Assembly (NCBI GenBank): GCA_013285405.1
Contig: CP053446.1
Location: forward strand, 1,277,985 to 1,341,984
Direction: 5' to 3'
Length of the DNA stretch: 64,000 nucleotides
From: Ignavibacteriota bacterium
Lineage (GTDB): Bacteria; Bacteroidota; Ignavibacteria; Ignavibacteriales; Ignavibacteriaceae
A program made the position numbers and the translations under genes. Shown one piece after another: positions 36,501-45,562 of the stretch; position 1 is the first letter of the stretch; each line of letters begins with the position of its first letter. The notes beneath the pieces were generated by a model. The model did not search any database. It was not told the origin of the DNA and saw nothing but the letters and a program-made list of their open reading frames with translations.

Positions 36501-37265
36501 AGTCGGATAAATTATCAGCAGTCTTCCGGTTTCTTCAAGCGGAGTGTAATCAAATTCGCCGATACCATAATTAATAAATATTGATTTATAAATTTCGTTG
36601 AAATCTCTATCAACTGCTTCCAGTGGATTTTTCCTTATGAATGAATTTACAGATTGCATACTGTAATCGTTAAAAACTTCCACAACAATTCGTTTGCATA
36701 TCTTCAGTTTCCCTTCTGCAGGATTGTACTGCATCGGGTTGAACTGGATTGTCTGCCCGCGCAAATCACGAACGATGTAAGGAACATCAAGCTGAATGTT
36801 TTCTGCTGGATACCAACTGTTTGTTGTATAGAATTCACTGAACTCAAATGGTACTGAATCAGGATCAATATTCCTTGTGAAATGTCCTTTTGATGGCATG
36901 ACAGGAAGTGTTTCTTTAGTCTCATATTCTGCATTGATGATTGAGTAATTTGTCGCCGCAAGATCAGGAATGACAATGCTTCTTCTGTCTGCCGGAAGCT
37001 GGGGAAATCCTCTTTCCATCAGAACGATACTGCCGGGAATCTGATATTGAGAACATTCTGTCCCATTAACATCTACAGTACGTTCATCATATTGAGTAAG
37101 GATGTATTCAACTTTTGTGCTCTGAGAAGTAACGCTCAGGATATTAGTTTTTATTCCGCCGTCGTTCAACCACTGAGCAAATACGTTCAATGGAACAACA
37201 AGAACAAAGAATAAAGATGAAAGTAAAAAGCAACTTCTTGCTTTTATTCCGCTTAAATATTTCAT
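33576..37265 (-). CDS. T9SS-exported gingipain-like C25 cysteine peptidase
   Basis: The 1,229-residue protein has a signal peptide (PLNVFAQW), a C25 propeptide-like region (about 40-240), and a peptidase domain with YIGHGSGTSW (catalytic His) and FIIDVACLNGDF plus ECMEEAWIRTG (catalytic Cys). An Fn3 domain (PAQITDLAAIDPTSNSINLNW, cited by its start), a further beta domain, a VELTSFTA spacer and a type A sorting domain follow. It should cleave proteins outside the cell. Its last 543 bases are almost identical to those of the next gene (37359-37901). Confidence 0.88.
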   Translation of the reverse strand: MKYLSGIKARSCFLLSSLFFVLVVPLNVFAQWLNDGGIKTNILSVTSQSTKVEYILTQYDERTVDVNGTECSQYQIPGSIVLMERGFPQLPADRRSIVIPDLAATNYSIINAEYETKETLPVMPSKGHFTRNIDPDSVPFEFSEFYTTNSWYPAENIQLDVPYIVRDLRGQTIQFNPMQYNPAEGKLKICKRIVVEVFNDYSMQSVNSFIRKNPLEAVDRDFNEIYKSIFINYGIGEFDYTPLEETGRLLIIYPTAFASNVTPFYNWKVERGITTLLAEYPTQTGTGSAAIKNYIQNLYNSPEGLTFIILVGEANQIPTINGQYEGAPSDPCYVKLVGSDAYPDAFISRISPTSAENLDYVLWKLIRYEKYPDSGPDAAWYLKGTGVASNEGSPPDWQRANLLRDMLMNNMYFTQVDQIYDPGATSSQVTNAINNGRSVLNYIGHGSGTSWSTTGFGNSAIHQLSNGYKNPFIIDVACLNGDFTMSECMEEAWIRTGSMSTPRGAIAVYGSSTNASWVPPCDMQNHGMMLLTTRQKQTVGGISFNGLMHAMDLWGGSSGEGLKLMEQYNIFGDCTMLLTMGVTPDTIAPAQITDLAAIDPTSNSINLNWTAPLDSSFLGIVSYDLRYSTTPIVTNNDFENAPQMMVAGGPDTSGTPKSYTLHNLNFSTQYYFAIKAFDLWGNKSVMSNVTVLTTWGSPQITVTPDSMYCPLLPNTSHTDSVMILNTTSVNSTLDYEVELTNNTFPGQIITRIVQLNESGIVNETKDNPVLNNGSSSRGSGGPDLFGYEWIDSNEPGGPTYVWNNISTTGTLVTNWIPTGTFDPKEEGYAGPFPLGFNFKYYGNTKTQVYVSTNGIIMFNTLNTNIYSNTGIPNSSIPNEYIAPFWDDLDGRTQGTVHYQQDSNKFTIQFTNWQKYSGTGSLTFQVVLHSSGKIVIYYNNMNATLNSATVGIENPNGTDGLQVAYNANYVQNNLALQFSAEPDWLTAQNMQGTVYNGNSIAVLLNFITEGLDSGYYSMDMKITSNDPINPELIIPVAMKITSIVPVELTSFTAASENGEVHLKWTTATETNNQGFEILRSAGNNKEWQNAGYAAGFGTTTEPKSYSFVDSKLDAGEYTYRLKQIDFDGTVTYSEEVKVEVEIPLVYSLEQNYPNPFNPSTTIKYSLSEDGFVKLSVYNLLGEEVTTLVNNEQKAGRYEVNFDASKLASGIYMYRLESNNFLSIKKMILLK
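33601..34143 (-). repeat. 543-bp near-identical C-terminal module, copy 1
   Basis: This segment matches 37359-37901 with only two base differences that I could find and no gap (differences near 34073 and 34108). It encodes the VELTSFTA spacer and the sorting domain. The two genes are otherwise clearly diverged. Confidence 0.9.
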
Positions 37266-37333
37266 TTATCTCACCTGATTTTAATTACTAAATATTGAAC
37301 TTTGTTTTACCCTTCCTTGGGTATCATTTGGCA

Positions 37334-40330
37334 CTATTTTATTAATATCATTTTCTTTATCGATAAAAAGTTATTTGATTCCAACCGATACATATATATT
37401 CCGCTCGCTAACTTCGATGCGTCAAAGTTCACTTCGTATCTTCCGGCTTTCTGTTCATTGTTTACCAATGTTGTAACTTCCTCGCCAAGTAGATTGTAAA
37501 CTGACAGCTTTACAAATCCATCTTCAGATAAAGAATACTTTATCGTTGTTGATGGATTGAACGGATTCGGATAGTTCTGTTCAAGCGAATATACCAGTGG
37601 TATTTCAACTTCAACTTTTACTTCTTCTGAATAAGTAACTGTCCCATCAAAATCAATCTGTTTCAATCTGTATGTATATTCTCCTGCATCAAGTTTTGAA
37701 TCAACAAATGAATATGATTTGGGTTCTGTTGTTGTTCCGAAACCCGCAGCGTATCCGGCATTCTGCCATTCTTTATTATTCCCGGCTGATCGGAGAATCT
37801 CAAATCCCTGGTTATTCGTTTCTGTTGCGGTTGTCCACTTCAAATGAACTTCGCCATTTTCAGATGTTGCAGTAAACGAAGTAAGCTCAACAGGAACTAT
37901 GTAACTGAGAGTTAGGTTATCCCAATAGATATTGTCTATGTTAAACGAATATCCGTCGTACATAATTTCTATCTGAACATCGGCTGAGCCTGCTGCTGGT
38001 GTTGTAAAACTGCCAGAGATTAATGTGGGCCCAACATTTCCAGTCGGATTAGTTTCTGTATATATAGGTGTGCTTGTTGCGCCACCATCATAGGTGATTG
38101 CAACAGTTATTATTCCGCTCGGATTAGCATACCAATCCAGATAAAAATTAAATGAATAATTAATCAATTGATTGTTAGGCAGGTCTATTGGTATAGATCT
38201 GATTTTTGAAACTCCGGTAAATGAGGGAGACCAGTTCATTCGGAGTTCTGGAGGAGTTCCTCCGGCATTTGCAGAACTATATGCTGACCAGTTAGTTGTG
38301 CCAAGCGGACCTACTATTGTCCAGTTGCTCAGGTTTGGAAATGGCTCAACCCATTGAAATAAATTTGGATCCTGCATTGTCGTAAATGTCCAAACTGTTC
38401 CGGGAACAACACACGTATCATTTTTCCCTTTTACCTGCCAGCCATAAATTGTGTTGTATTCGAAAGGCTCGAATTGTGATAATGATAATGATGTAATCGG
38501 TACACCGTTATAAACCTGAACCAGATTTCCTGTTTCTCCAAACCAAACTTCTATCTGAGATGCACCTGCGCCATTTGTCCACGTTGCAGTGTTTCCGGCA
38601 ATTGGAATGTTAGTAGCTCCGTTTGACGGATTCGGATTAGCTGGTGGATCAATCGGACACGGCGGTCCCATTTCCACAACAGGCATTGAAGGATCGCCCA
38701 TCAGATTATACATTTCAACATAACGTAATGTTGTTGTTCCGGTTCCGATTATACCGCCGTAATGATTAACAAGATATATCTTTGCCATATCAAACATCGG
38801 AGTGACTCTGGTTAGTCCGTCTTCAAACATTGCTTTGAATAATCGTCTTTCAAGAATATCATCCTCATCCCAATATGAATTCACGGAAGAACCGTAAAAT
38901 GTTGATCCACCATTAGTAGTTCGTAACCATGTTTCACCAAAACATTCTGTAAGATGATATGAGCCGGTAACACACGCGAAAGAATAAACAAACGGATACC
39001 ATGAGTTAGTTAAACTTCTAACTTGCAACTGGCTTAATGGTGGTCCGTCTGCCCAGGATGTTTCCGAACCATGCCCGGAGTAAACTGCAAATATCTGATT
39101 ATCATTAAGAGCATTTATAAGCTGTGTAGTAGTTGCATTATATGTATGAGTATAAAGTTTCAGATTGGTATATCCTGCGGGACCAAAATACTGATTGATA
39201 ACATAGTTATGTGTTCCTTCTGTTATCTGGTAATTATCAGAGGAAGACATATAAATATTTTTTTTATTCAGGGTGCCAATAAAATTTTCCATAAATACGG
39301 ATTTATTAATTACATTCTGAAGCTCAGTTGTATTTGCGATTGAAAATCTGCCAATGAAAGCATCTGCAAAATAATCACCGCCTTCGAGTTGAACATAATT
39401 CACATCCGTTCTTGGCGAACCTTCGCCTGTTCCGGTCCAGGCTGGAATTTGTGCAACATCTCCTACTAACAAAACATATTCTGGTTTGGTTGACGGTTCG
39501 TTGTATCTCGTCTGAATAAAATTCTTTATTGCAGTTGTAGTTGTTCCTGTAACTGTTGTGTTAAACATATCAACCTGAAAACCTTTGCTGACTTTGTGAG
39601 TTACAAACTGCTGCATTCCTGTTTCAAATGAAGGATCTGTTATTATTAAATATTTCGATGTGAGACGAGGATCGCTCCACTCATAATTCACAAATACTTT
39701 ACTTAAAAATTGGTTGAATGTAAATGATTTATCCGTTACCGGTGAAACTGGGTTATTAAATAAAATTTCTACTGCTCCTGTGCTTGTAATATATAGTCTG
39801 TCTTCGCCCGGATTATATCTGAACGGAAAGAGTGTGATTGTAACACCTTTAACACCGCCGATTATAAATGGCTCTGATATTCTTATAAAAGACTGATCCA
39901 TGTTTCCGGTTGAGTTATAATAATTCAGATCTATTGCGAACGGTCTTTCATCTAATGAGCTTGATTTTTCCCATGGCATCTGAACGGGATAAATTTTATG
40001 CTTTAATATCATTTCAGATACGACATTGTCTTTTAATTCGAATCCAGGCTGACTTTCTGTCTGCGAAATAAAAAGATTAAAAGAAATTATCGGAAGTGCA
40101 GGAAGTCCAACCACAGGATTAACTCCATATTCGGGAATTGTTAATTGAAGGTATTCTCTCCCTTCCGCAGTAACTTGTTCGAACTGATACCCGGGCAATG
40201 AAAAATCTATATGATAACCTTGTTGTGTTTTTGTAAGGCTCACTCCATCCGGTACAGAAGCGGCTGCCATTCCGTAGATTACAAAGATGATTGTGAAAAA
40301 TAATACTGGTAAACTGTGAAAGTGTTTCAT
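37334..40330 (-). CDS. T9SS-exported gingipain-like C25 cysteine peptidase, second paralogue
   Basis: The 998-residue protein has a signal peptide, a C25 propeptide-like N-terminal region, and a peptidase domain with AVYSGHGSETSWADG (His) and VYSFACVTGSYHLTECFGE, cited by its FACVTG Cys motif. An Ig-like repeat (PPANPNPSNGATNIP), a MAM/jelly-roll-like domain (ISGSFTTPAAGSADVQIEI), and a VELTSFTA spacer with sorting domain follow. I choose ATG 40330 with GGGG upstream; a longer frame reaches 40369. It lies immediately upstream of the 33576 gene on the same strand (68-base gap). Confidence 0.87.
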   Translation of the reverse strand: MKHFHSLPVLFFTIIFVIYGMAAASVPDGVSLTKTQQGYHIDFSLPGYQFEQVTAEGREYLQLTIPEYGVNPVVGLPALPIISFNLFISQTESQPGFELKDNVVSEMILKHKIYPVQMPWEKSSSLDERPFAIDLNYYNSTGNMDQSFIRISEPFIIGGVKGVTITLFPFRYNPGEDRLYITSTGAVEILFNNPVSPVTDKSFTFNQFLSKVFVNYEWSDPRLTSKYLIITDPSFETGMQQFVTHKVSKGFQVDMFNTTVTGTTTTAIKNFIQTRYNEPSTKPEYVLLVGDVAQIPAWTGTGEGSPRTDVNYVQLEGGDYFADAFIGRFSIANTTELQNVINKSVFMENFIGTLNKKNIYMSSSDNYQITEGTHNYVINQYFGPAGYTNLKLYTHTYNATTTQLINALNDNQIFAVYSGHGSETSWADGPPLSQLQVRSLTNSWYPFVYSFACVTGSYHLTECFGETWLRTTNGGSTFYGSSVNSYWDEDDILERRLFKAMFEDGLTRVTPMFDMAKIYLVNHYGGIIGTGTTTLRYVEMYNLMGDPSMPVVEMGPPCPIDPPANPNPSNGATNIPIAGNTATWTNGAGASQIEVWFGETGNLVQVYNGVPITSLSLSQFEPFEYNTIYGWQVKGKNDTCVVPGTVWTFTTMQDPNLFQWVEPFPNLSNWTIVGPLGTTNWSAYSSANAGGTPPELRMNWSPSFTGVSKIRSIPIDLPNNQLINYSFNFYLDWYANPSGIITVAITYDGGATSTPIYTETNPTGNVGPTLISGSFTTPAAGSADVQIEIMYDGYSFNIDNIYWDNLTLSYIVPVELTSFTATSENGEVHLKWTTATETNNQGFEILRSAGNNKEWQNAGYAAGFGTTTEPKSYSFVDSKLDAGEYTYRLKQIDFDGTVTYSEEVKVEVEIPLVYSLEQNYPNPFNPSTTIKYSLSEDGFVKLSVYNLLGEEVTTLVNNEQKAGRYEVNFDASKLASGIYMYRLESNNFLSIKKMILIK
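37359..37901 (-). repeat. 543-bp near-identical C-terminal module, copy 2
   Basis: Partner of 33601-34143. Identity starts within the last codons of the gene and stops abruptly at the beginning of the VELTSFTA spacer, at a domain boundary. Confidence 0.9.
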
Positions 40331-40786
40331 TCTAACCCCATCGAGAAAAGTTTTAAAAATTGCGGACACTGATTAACGAACAAATAAGTAAATATTTTAT
40401 TTAGCAAATTTAAAGTGAATTATTATCACATCTCTACACACAAAACAACAGTTGCTAAAAGTAAAATTAAATTGAATCAGGGAACACTGATATTTACTGC
40501 GTCAGCACAATTAGAAAAAATTTCTTTTGTCTCATATTTCTTATGAAGTACTGATAGTCATTGATTTCAAAAATGCTGACCTTATAAGGAAGATGATGCT
40601 ATATGCAGAAAAATAAATTTTCCGTGTCTTGATCAACACGCAATTTTCTTCTGCCAGGCATCCCGAAATAGTAAGTCTGTTCACTTCACTCTTATAAATA
40701 TTTGCTAATTGTCAATAAACTTTATAATATTTGGATGTTCTTTTAATTAACAAATATCTATAATAAAATCTACTACCGGAGGCATA
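40331..40786. other. 456-bp region between divergent genes, no gene seen
   Basis: No open frame or RNA structure could be supported. It holds the promoters of the C25 gene (minus) and the small exported protein (plus). Confidence 0.45.
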
Positions 40787-41215
40787 ATGTTTAAGCTATC
40801 AATTTCTGTCCTTTTTCTTTCCTCGTTGTTCCTTTTTTCAACATCTTCATTGGCACAATCCGATGAGGCTCCACATGTTATTCATATCCAGACAAGTAAA
40901 TTAACAGAGCTGGGAGATGATGCCGAAGCATTTGGAGATATGTTAAGAAGACAGTCCGAAATCTTTAATAAGGATCCAAGACTTATTAACTCTAATGTTG
41001 CCAGACACTATTGGGGCAATGATAGTCGTGATCTTGTAATCATAAATGAATTTAAAAATATGGATGACCTGGAATCCTTCTATAATGATATTAACTCAAT
41101 GCTTGAAAAAGGAATGACTAAAGAACAGTTTGACAAAGACAATGAGTTATGGAACAAACACGTGGGTATGCATTCTGATGAGGTTTATTCTGCAGTTCGT
41201 GGTACGAAAAAATAA
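40787..41215 (+). CDS. small periplasmic protein, possible dimeric alpha/beta-barrel fold (142 aa)
   Basis: A signal peptide (SSLAQSDE) is followed by about 118 residues: HVIHIQTSKLTELGDDAEAF, LVIINEFKNMDDLESFYNDI (cited by their style) and a C-terminal helix. This resembles NIPSNAP/ABM-type dimeric barrel proteins. GGAGG stands seven bases before ATG 40787. It is transcribed alone. A protein of similar design is encoded at 49988-50449. No function can be assigned. Confidence 0.7.
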   Translation: MFKLSISVLFLSSLFLFSTSSLAQSDEAPHVIHIQTSKLTELGDDAEAFGDMLRRQSEIFNKDPRLINSNVARHYWGNDSRDLVIINEFKNMDDLESFYNDINSMLEKGMTKEQFDKDNELWNKHVGMHSDEVYSAVRGTKK

Positions 41216-41299
41216 AATATTTTGTCTAAATTCGATGGAGTGCTGTAGTATAATTCGCTGCCGCACTTTTTTATTTTACACCTGCTATCCTTTTACATT

Positions 41300-41677
41300 T
41301 TACTCCCTATCCGCAGAATTATCATGATTTAGCCGTTCGAGCGAAAGTGCTACTTCGAATATTCTGCTGCATCCGGGAAGAATCCAATCTTCATTCAACG
41401 AGTCTTTCACTTTAATATTTATTTTGTCCGGAAGATTTTGTTTCTTTTGAATTTCTGCGGAAAGTAGTTCGAAAAGATCAAGGATCTTTTTCATTCCACT
41501 CATGAATCTGCTTCCGAGCATAGAGTTTAAATTTCGACTTAGTGCTAAAAATTCTTTTTGAATATGGATACAACTCACAAGAATTTCGTACTTATCTTCT
41601 TCGTCGCAGTAATTAATGCACCAGCCGCAAGATTCGGTGCAACCGGCAAGAGCTTTTATTAATGAAATGTCTTCCAC
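41300..41677 (-). CDS. cysteine-bearing helical hypothetical protein (125 aa)
   Basis: The product starts with helical sequence holding CTESCGWCINYC (Cys 13, 17, 20, 24) and SCIHIQKEF, then two longer helices and a late Cys (LPGCSR). The spacing recalls four-helix-bundle metal-binding (Csp/DUF326-type) proteins, but it is too weak for a call. It converges with the small exported protein at 40787. Confidence 0.5.
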   Translation of the reverse strand: MEDISLIKALAGCTESCGWCINYCDEEDKYEILVSCIHIQKEFLALSRNLNSMLGSRFMSGMKKILDLFELLSAEIQKKQNLPDKINIKVKDSLNEDWILPGCSRIFEVALSLERLNHDNSADRE

Positions 41678-41840
41678 TTTGTTTAGATTTTGTTTATTTC
41701 TGATTTATATATAAAACTATTCTGAAGAAATAACAACTCAATCTTGCTGAAAATCTGAACGTTTGTATTATAATACACAAAGAAAGTAAATTGTTGTAAT
41801 AAAGTTTATTCGATCTTCTATAAAAAGTTATTTGAAGAAT

Positions 41841-43568
41841 ATGCAACTAAAAATTCCAAATATGGTCAAAGTCCTGTTCTCTGTATTAATGTTTCTAATG
41901 ATTCACCTTTCCTGCAGTAAACAAAATCAACCCGTAACATCAGATAATGGGATGGTTGTTTCAGTAAGCTCTTATGCGTCTCAAGTTGGTGTTGAAGTTA
42001 TGAAGAAAGGTGGAAATGCAATTGATGCTGCCGTTGCAGTTGGATTTGCACTTGCAGTTACATATCCGTCTGCGGGCAATTTGGGCGGAGGTGGATTTAT
42101 GGTTATTCATCTTGTTGACGGAACTAACACTGCGATTGATTTTCGTGAAAAAGCTCCAATCTCAGCACACAGAGAAATGTTCTTAAATGATAACAAGGAA
42201 TTTATTCCAAAGTTAAGTCAGAGGGGAACAACTTCGGCTGGAGTTCCGGGAAGTGTTGCCGGTTTACTTTATGCACTCGATAAATACGGAACGTTGTCTC
42301 TCGCAGAAGTAATTCAGCCTGCAATCGATCTGGCAAGAAACGGCTGGAAAATTGAGAGAAGAGATTCAATTTATTTCAGTAACACCATTTCGCGGTTCTC
42401 AATGTATCCATCATCAATGAAAATATTTACAAAGGACAGCGTGCCATATTCAACCGGAGAATTGTTTGTTCAGAAAGACCTTTCTCGGACTCTTGAACAA
42501 ATAAAAGAAAACGGCATTGACGGATTTTATAAAGGAAGAGTCGCTGAACTTTTAGTCCAACAGGTTTCTTCAATGGGTGGATACATAACTCTCACTGATC
42601 TTGAAAAATATCAACCGGTTGAAAGAGAGCCAGTAATCGGAACTTATCGTGGCTACGAAATTGTTTCAATGCCGCCGCCAAGTTCAGGAGGAATTGCTCT
42701 TGTCGAAATGCTGAACATTCTTGAAAATTATAATTTGTCCGACGAAGATTGGCAAAGTTCAACCTACATTCATCATCTTGTTGAAGCAATGAAGTACGCT
42801 TATGCGGACAGAACTTATCATCTCGGCGATGACGATTTTTATCCTGTGCCGAAAGATCAACTGACATCAAAAGGATATGCAAAAACTATCTTTGAAAGAA
42901 TTGAACAGAATAAAAATAAAGCTGTCCTTTCTTCAGAAATAAAAAATTATGAAGTCAAACAAGTTTACGAGAGTACTGAAACTACTCATTACTCAGTCTA
43001 TGATTCTTATGGAAATGCAATTAGTGTTACTACAACTATTAACTCGTCATTTGGTTCCGGAATCGTAGTTGAAGGTGCAGGTTTTCTTTTAAATAATGAA
43101 ATGGATGACTTCAGCGGAAAGCCCGGAGTAATGAATCAATTTGGTTTGCTCGGAACAGAAGCAAATTCAATTCAGCCTGAAAAAAGAATGCTCAGTTCAA
43201 TGACACCAACTATCATTCTTGAAGATAACAAACCCTTCATTATAATTGGTTCACCTGGCGGTTCACAAATTATTACAACTGTTCTTCAAGTAATTCTAAA
43301 CTGTATTGATTACGATATGAATATCCGCGAAGCGATTGAAGCACCGAGATTTCATCATCAGTGGATGCCGGATTCAATATTTTATGAACAGAAAACTTTA
43401 ACACCTGAACTAAGAAATAAATTAACCGCATTGGGTTATCATTTTCATGATGAAGGTGCTGACAAGCGGCGAATCGGAATTGCCGAGGGAATAATGATCG
43501 ATCAAAAAAATAAAATTATTTACGGTGCTTCAGATCCTCGTGGTGGCGGATTAGCTATGGGATATTAA
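41841..43568 (+). CDS. ggt: gamma-glutamyltransferase
   Basis: The 575-residue precursor would cleave gamma-glutamyl bonds of glutathione and similar peptides in the periplasm or outer membrane. After a signal peptide with lipobox-like HLSC, the large-subunit motifs GGNAIDAAVAVGFAL and GNLGGGGFMVI and the FREKAPISA active-site Arg follow. The autoprocessing nucleophile is Thr381 in TETTHYSVYD, and PPPSSGGIAL and the LSSMTPTI stretch match the family. Full family length, so a self-cleaving active enzyme is expected. I use ATG 41841 rather than the TTG at 41832. It is transcribed alone. Confidence 0.93.
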   Translation: MQLKIPNMVKVLFSVLMFLMIHLSCSKQNQPVTSDNGMVVSVSSYASQVGVEVMKKGGNAIDAAVAVGFALAVTYPSAGNLGGGGFMVIHLVDGTNTAIDFREKAPISAHREMFLNDNKEFIPKLSQRGTTSAGVPGSVAGLLYALDKYGTLSLAEVIQPAIDLARNGWKIERRDSIYFSNTISRFSMYPSSMKIFTKDSVPYSTGELFVQKDLSRTLEQIKENGIDGFYKGRVAELLVQQVSSMGGYITLTDLEKYQPVEREPVIGTYRGYEIVSMPPPSSGGIALVEMLNILENYNLSDEDWQSSTYIHHLVEAMKYAYADRTYHLGDDDFYPVPKDQLTSKGYAKTIFERIEQNKNKAVLSSEIKNYEVKQVYESTETTHYSVYDSYGNAISVTTTINSSFGSGIVVEGAGFLLNNEMDDFSGKPGVMNQFGLLGTEANSIQPEKRMLSSMTPTIILEDNKPFIIIGSPGGSQIITTVLQVILNCIDYDMNIREAIEAPRFHHQWMPDSIFYEQKTLTPELRNKLTALGYHFHDEGADKRRIGIAEGIMIDQKNKIIYGASDPRGGGLAMGY

Positions 43569-43704
43569 TTGCCCGAAGTTGAATACCGGAGAAGAAGTAA
43601 AATTATGGGTGAGAGTAAGAAATTGTAATCAACATCAGGTTCAGACTGCACAATTACTTGAGGACATGATACAGCGTAACTAAGTTTACTGTTTAGAAAA
43701 CCTT

Positions 43705-44862
43705 ATGGATCAATTCAGACAAATAATCATTTACATTTTTATTATCGGTGCTGCACAGGGAGTTCAGCTTGCAGTTGTACTTTTCAGGAAAAAAGAAAAC
43801 CGACTCGCGAGCAAAATGCTGGCAATTACAATGCTGTTGTTTGCAATTGACCTCGTCGTCAGTGTTTTGTTTCTTACGGGAGATATTTTAAAAGTCCCTC
43901 AGTTAATGGGAATAGGCAGTACACTTCCTTATGTGTATGGACCGAATATTTTTATCTATACGCTGCTTTTAACAAGAAATGAAAAAATCTTTAAGCCGGT
44001 CTATTATCTTAATTACATTCCTTTTGTACTTGCACATATTTATGGCTTATTCTTTTTTTATTTCCAGCCACATTCATTCTACGAAAAATTATTTACACCA
44101 AATCCAGATGTGCCATGGCATCTTGAGTTTCTTGGCAATTTTATTCCTGTCTCTGGTATTATTTACACAGTTTTAACAATTCGCGAAGCAATGAGATACG
44201 ACAGCAGAATAAAAAATTCTTTTTCAAACATAGATAAGATTAATCTTCGCTGGCTTATGTATTTTGTAACAGGATCTGCAGCGATATGGATAATTGTGAT
44301 CCTGGTATTTGCAACAAATATTATTTATGGAGATGAAATTCGCGCAAACATTCTTATCTATATCGGAATGGCTGTGTTCATCTTTCTGATTGGATACCGG
44401 AGTTTGCGTCAACCGGAAGTTGTATTGATCGAATCTGAAAAGCCAGAACAAAAACAAATAAAAGATAAACCGGCGTCATATAAAAAATCAGGATTATCTG
44501 AAGATATAGCATCTGAATCTGTAAATAAATTGAATGCTTTAATGAAAAATGAAAAACCATTTCTTAACAGCGAACTGACTCTTTCAGATCTTGCGGCAAA
44601 GATTAATCTATCAACTCACAACCTTTCCGAAATAATTAATACAAAACTGAATCAGAATTTTTATGATTATGTGAACGGCTACCGTGTCGAAGAAGTAAAA
44701 AGATTAATTGAAAACGATTCAACCGGAAAATTTAATTTGCTCGGACTTGGGTATGATGCCGGCTTCAGCTCAAAGAGTACTTTTTATTCTGCATTTAAAA
44801 AAGTTACTGGTATCACACCTGCACAATACAGAAATGATACCCGGAAAGAAAAAGTTGCCTGA
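43705..44862 (+). CDS. AraC-family regulator with N-terminal membrane domain
   Basis: The 385-residue protein has seven or eight membrane helices over the first 240 residues, a linker, and a C-terminal AraC HTH pair ([23 protein letters not shown], cited by its LSDLA/LS pattern, and [23 protein letters not shown]). Such proteins link a membrane signal to DNA binding directly. Its target is not visible; the gene is 136 bases after ggt on the same strand but has its own start region. Confidence 0.88.
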   Translation: MDQFRQIIIYIFIIGAAQGVQLAVVLFRKKENRLASKMLAITMLLFAIDLVVSVLFLTGDILKVPQLMGIGSTLPYVYGPNIFIYTLLLTRNEKIFKPVYYLNYIPFVLAHIYGLFFFYFQPHSFYEKLFTPNPDVPWHLEFLGNFIPVSGIIYTVLTIREAMRYDSRIKNSFSNIDKINLRWLMYFVTGSAAIWIIVILVFATNIIYGDEIRANILIYIGMAVFIFLIGYRSLRQPEVVLIESEKPEQKQIKDKPASYKKSGLSEDIASESVNKLNALMKNEKPFLNSELTLSDLAAKINLSTHNLSEIINTKLNQNFYDYVNGYRVEEVKRLIENDSTGKFNLLGLGYDAGFSSKSTFYSAFKKVTGITPAQYRNDTRKEKVA

Positions 44863-44896
44863 ATTTTATCCCGAACTGACACACCGCTTGTATCCA

Positions 44897-45013
44897 ACCC
44901 ACCTCTAAATCTCCTCCAGGGAGGAGACTTTGTTTTTAGTTTTGTCTTTTTATTTTCTCAGTTATCTATCCCAATAAAGAGTATTGCCTCCTCCCTGGAG
45001 GTGAGGGTGGAGT
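44897..45013. repeat. 117-bp long-hairpin element, left copy
   Basis: The left arm ACCCACCTCTAAATCTCC-TCC and the right arm CCTCCCTGGAGGTGAGGGTGG are inverted relatives enclosing about 60 bases. Inside each arm a CTCC/GGAG palindrome repeats. It ends 46 bases before the DUF559 gene. A related copy follows that gene. Confidence 0.75.
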
Positions 45014-45059
45014 AGATCAAATTAAACGGGAAAAATATTTTTATTAAGTTACTGTTTAA

Positions 45060-45410
45060 ATGAAGCGAAGAAAAATAATTCCATATAATCCGAAGCTTAA
45101 AGAGTTCGCAAGAAAACTGAAAAATGACAGCACATTCACAGAAATAATGATGTGGAATTATCTGAAGAAAAAACAATTGCGTGATTTTGATTTCGACAGA
45201 CAAAGACCAATTGATAAATACATCGTTGACTTTTATTGCAAGGATCTATTCCTCGTCATCGAAATTGATGGCGAAAGCCATTACGGAAACCCTGAGAAAG
45301 ATAGAAAGAAAGATAAAAGGTTAAATGAGCTCGGTGTTAAAGTTTTACGATTCGATGATATGGAAGTAGTGCATCAACTGGACAAAGTACTCGAAAAAAT
45401 TGAAAGATGA
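45060..45410 (+). CDS. DUF559 endonuclease-like protein
   Basis: The 116-residue protein has the Vsr/PD-(D/E)XK-like fold of DUF559: a basic start, LKNDSTFTEIMMWNYLKKKQL, then FDRQRPIDKYIVDFYC with Asp57, VIEIDGESHYG with Glu68 and Asp70, and LGVKVLRFDDMEV. It would nick or cut DNA. The gene is flanked on both sides by the same type of long hairpin (44897-45013 and 45435-45560), which suggests a unit of movement. No transposase is present. Confidence 0.82.
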   Translation: MKRRKIIPYNPKLKEFARKLKNDSTFTEIMMWNYLKKKQLRDFDFDRQRPIDKYIVDFYCKDLFLVIEIDGESHYGNPEKDRKKDKRLNELGVKVLRFDDMEVVHQLDKVLEKIER

Positions 45411-45434
45411 ATTGATGAGAATGCTAAAACGTGA

Positions 45435-45560
45435 ACCCAACCAACTTCTAAATCTCCTGCGAGGAGAAGACTTTCATATCTGTTGTATCTTTTCATTAGT
45501 AAAATTGTCTATTTGAAAAAAGGAACCTTGTCCCCTCCTGGGAGGGGACGAAGGGGTGAG
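45435..45560. repeat. 126-bp long-hairpin element, right copy
   Basis: Starts ACCCAACCAACTTCTAAATC and ends GGGAGGGGACGAAGGGGTGAG. The two ends pair imperfectly, and both arms and the interior resemble the left copy in the same orientation. The element runs up to and touches the 3' end of the outer-membrane protein gene at 45563. Confidence 0.75.
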
Positions 45561-45562
45561 TT

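Noticed and set aside
45060-45410. DUF559 gene as a restriction-modification nuclease partner of the 940-2178 methyltransferase
   Set aside because: They are 43 kb apart, and DUF559 proteins are normally stand-alone; no link can be shown.
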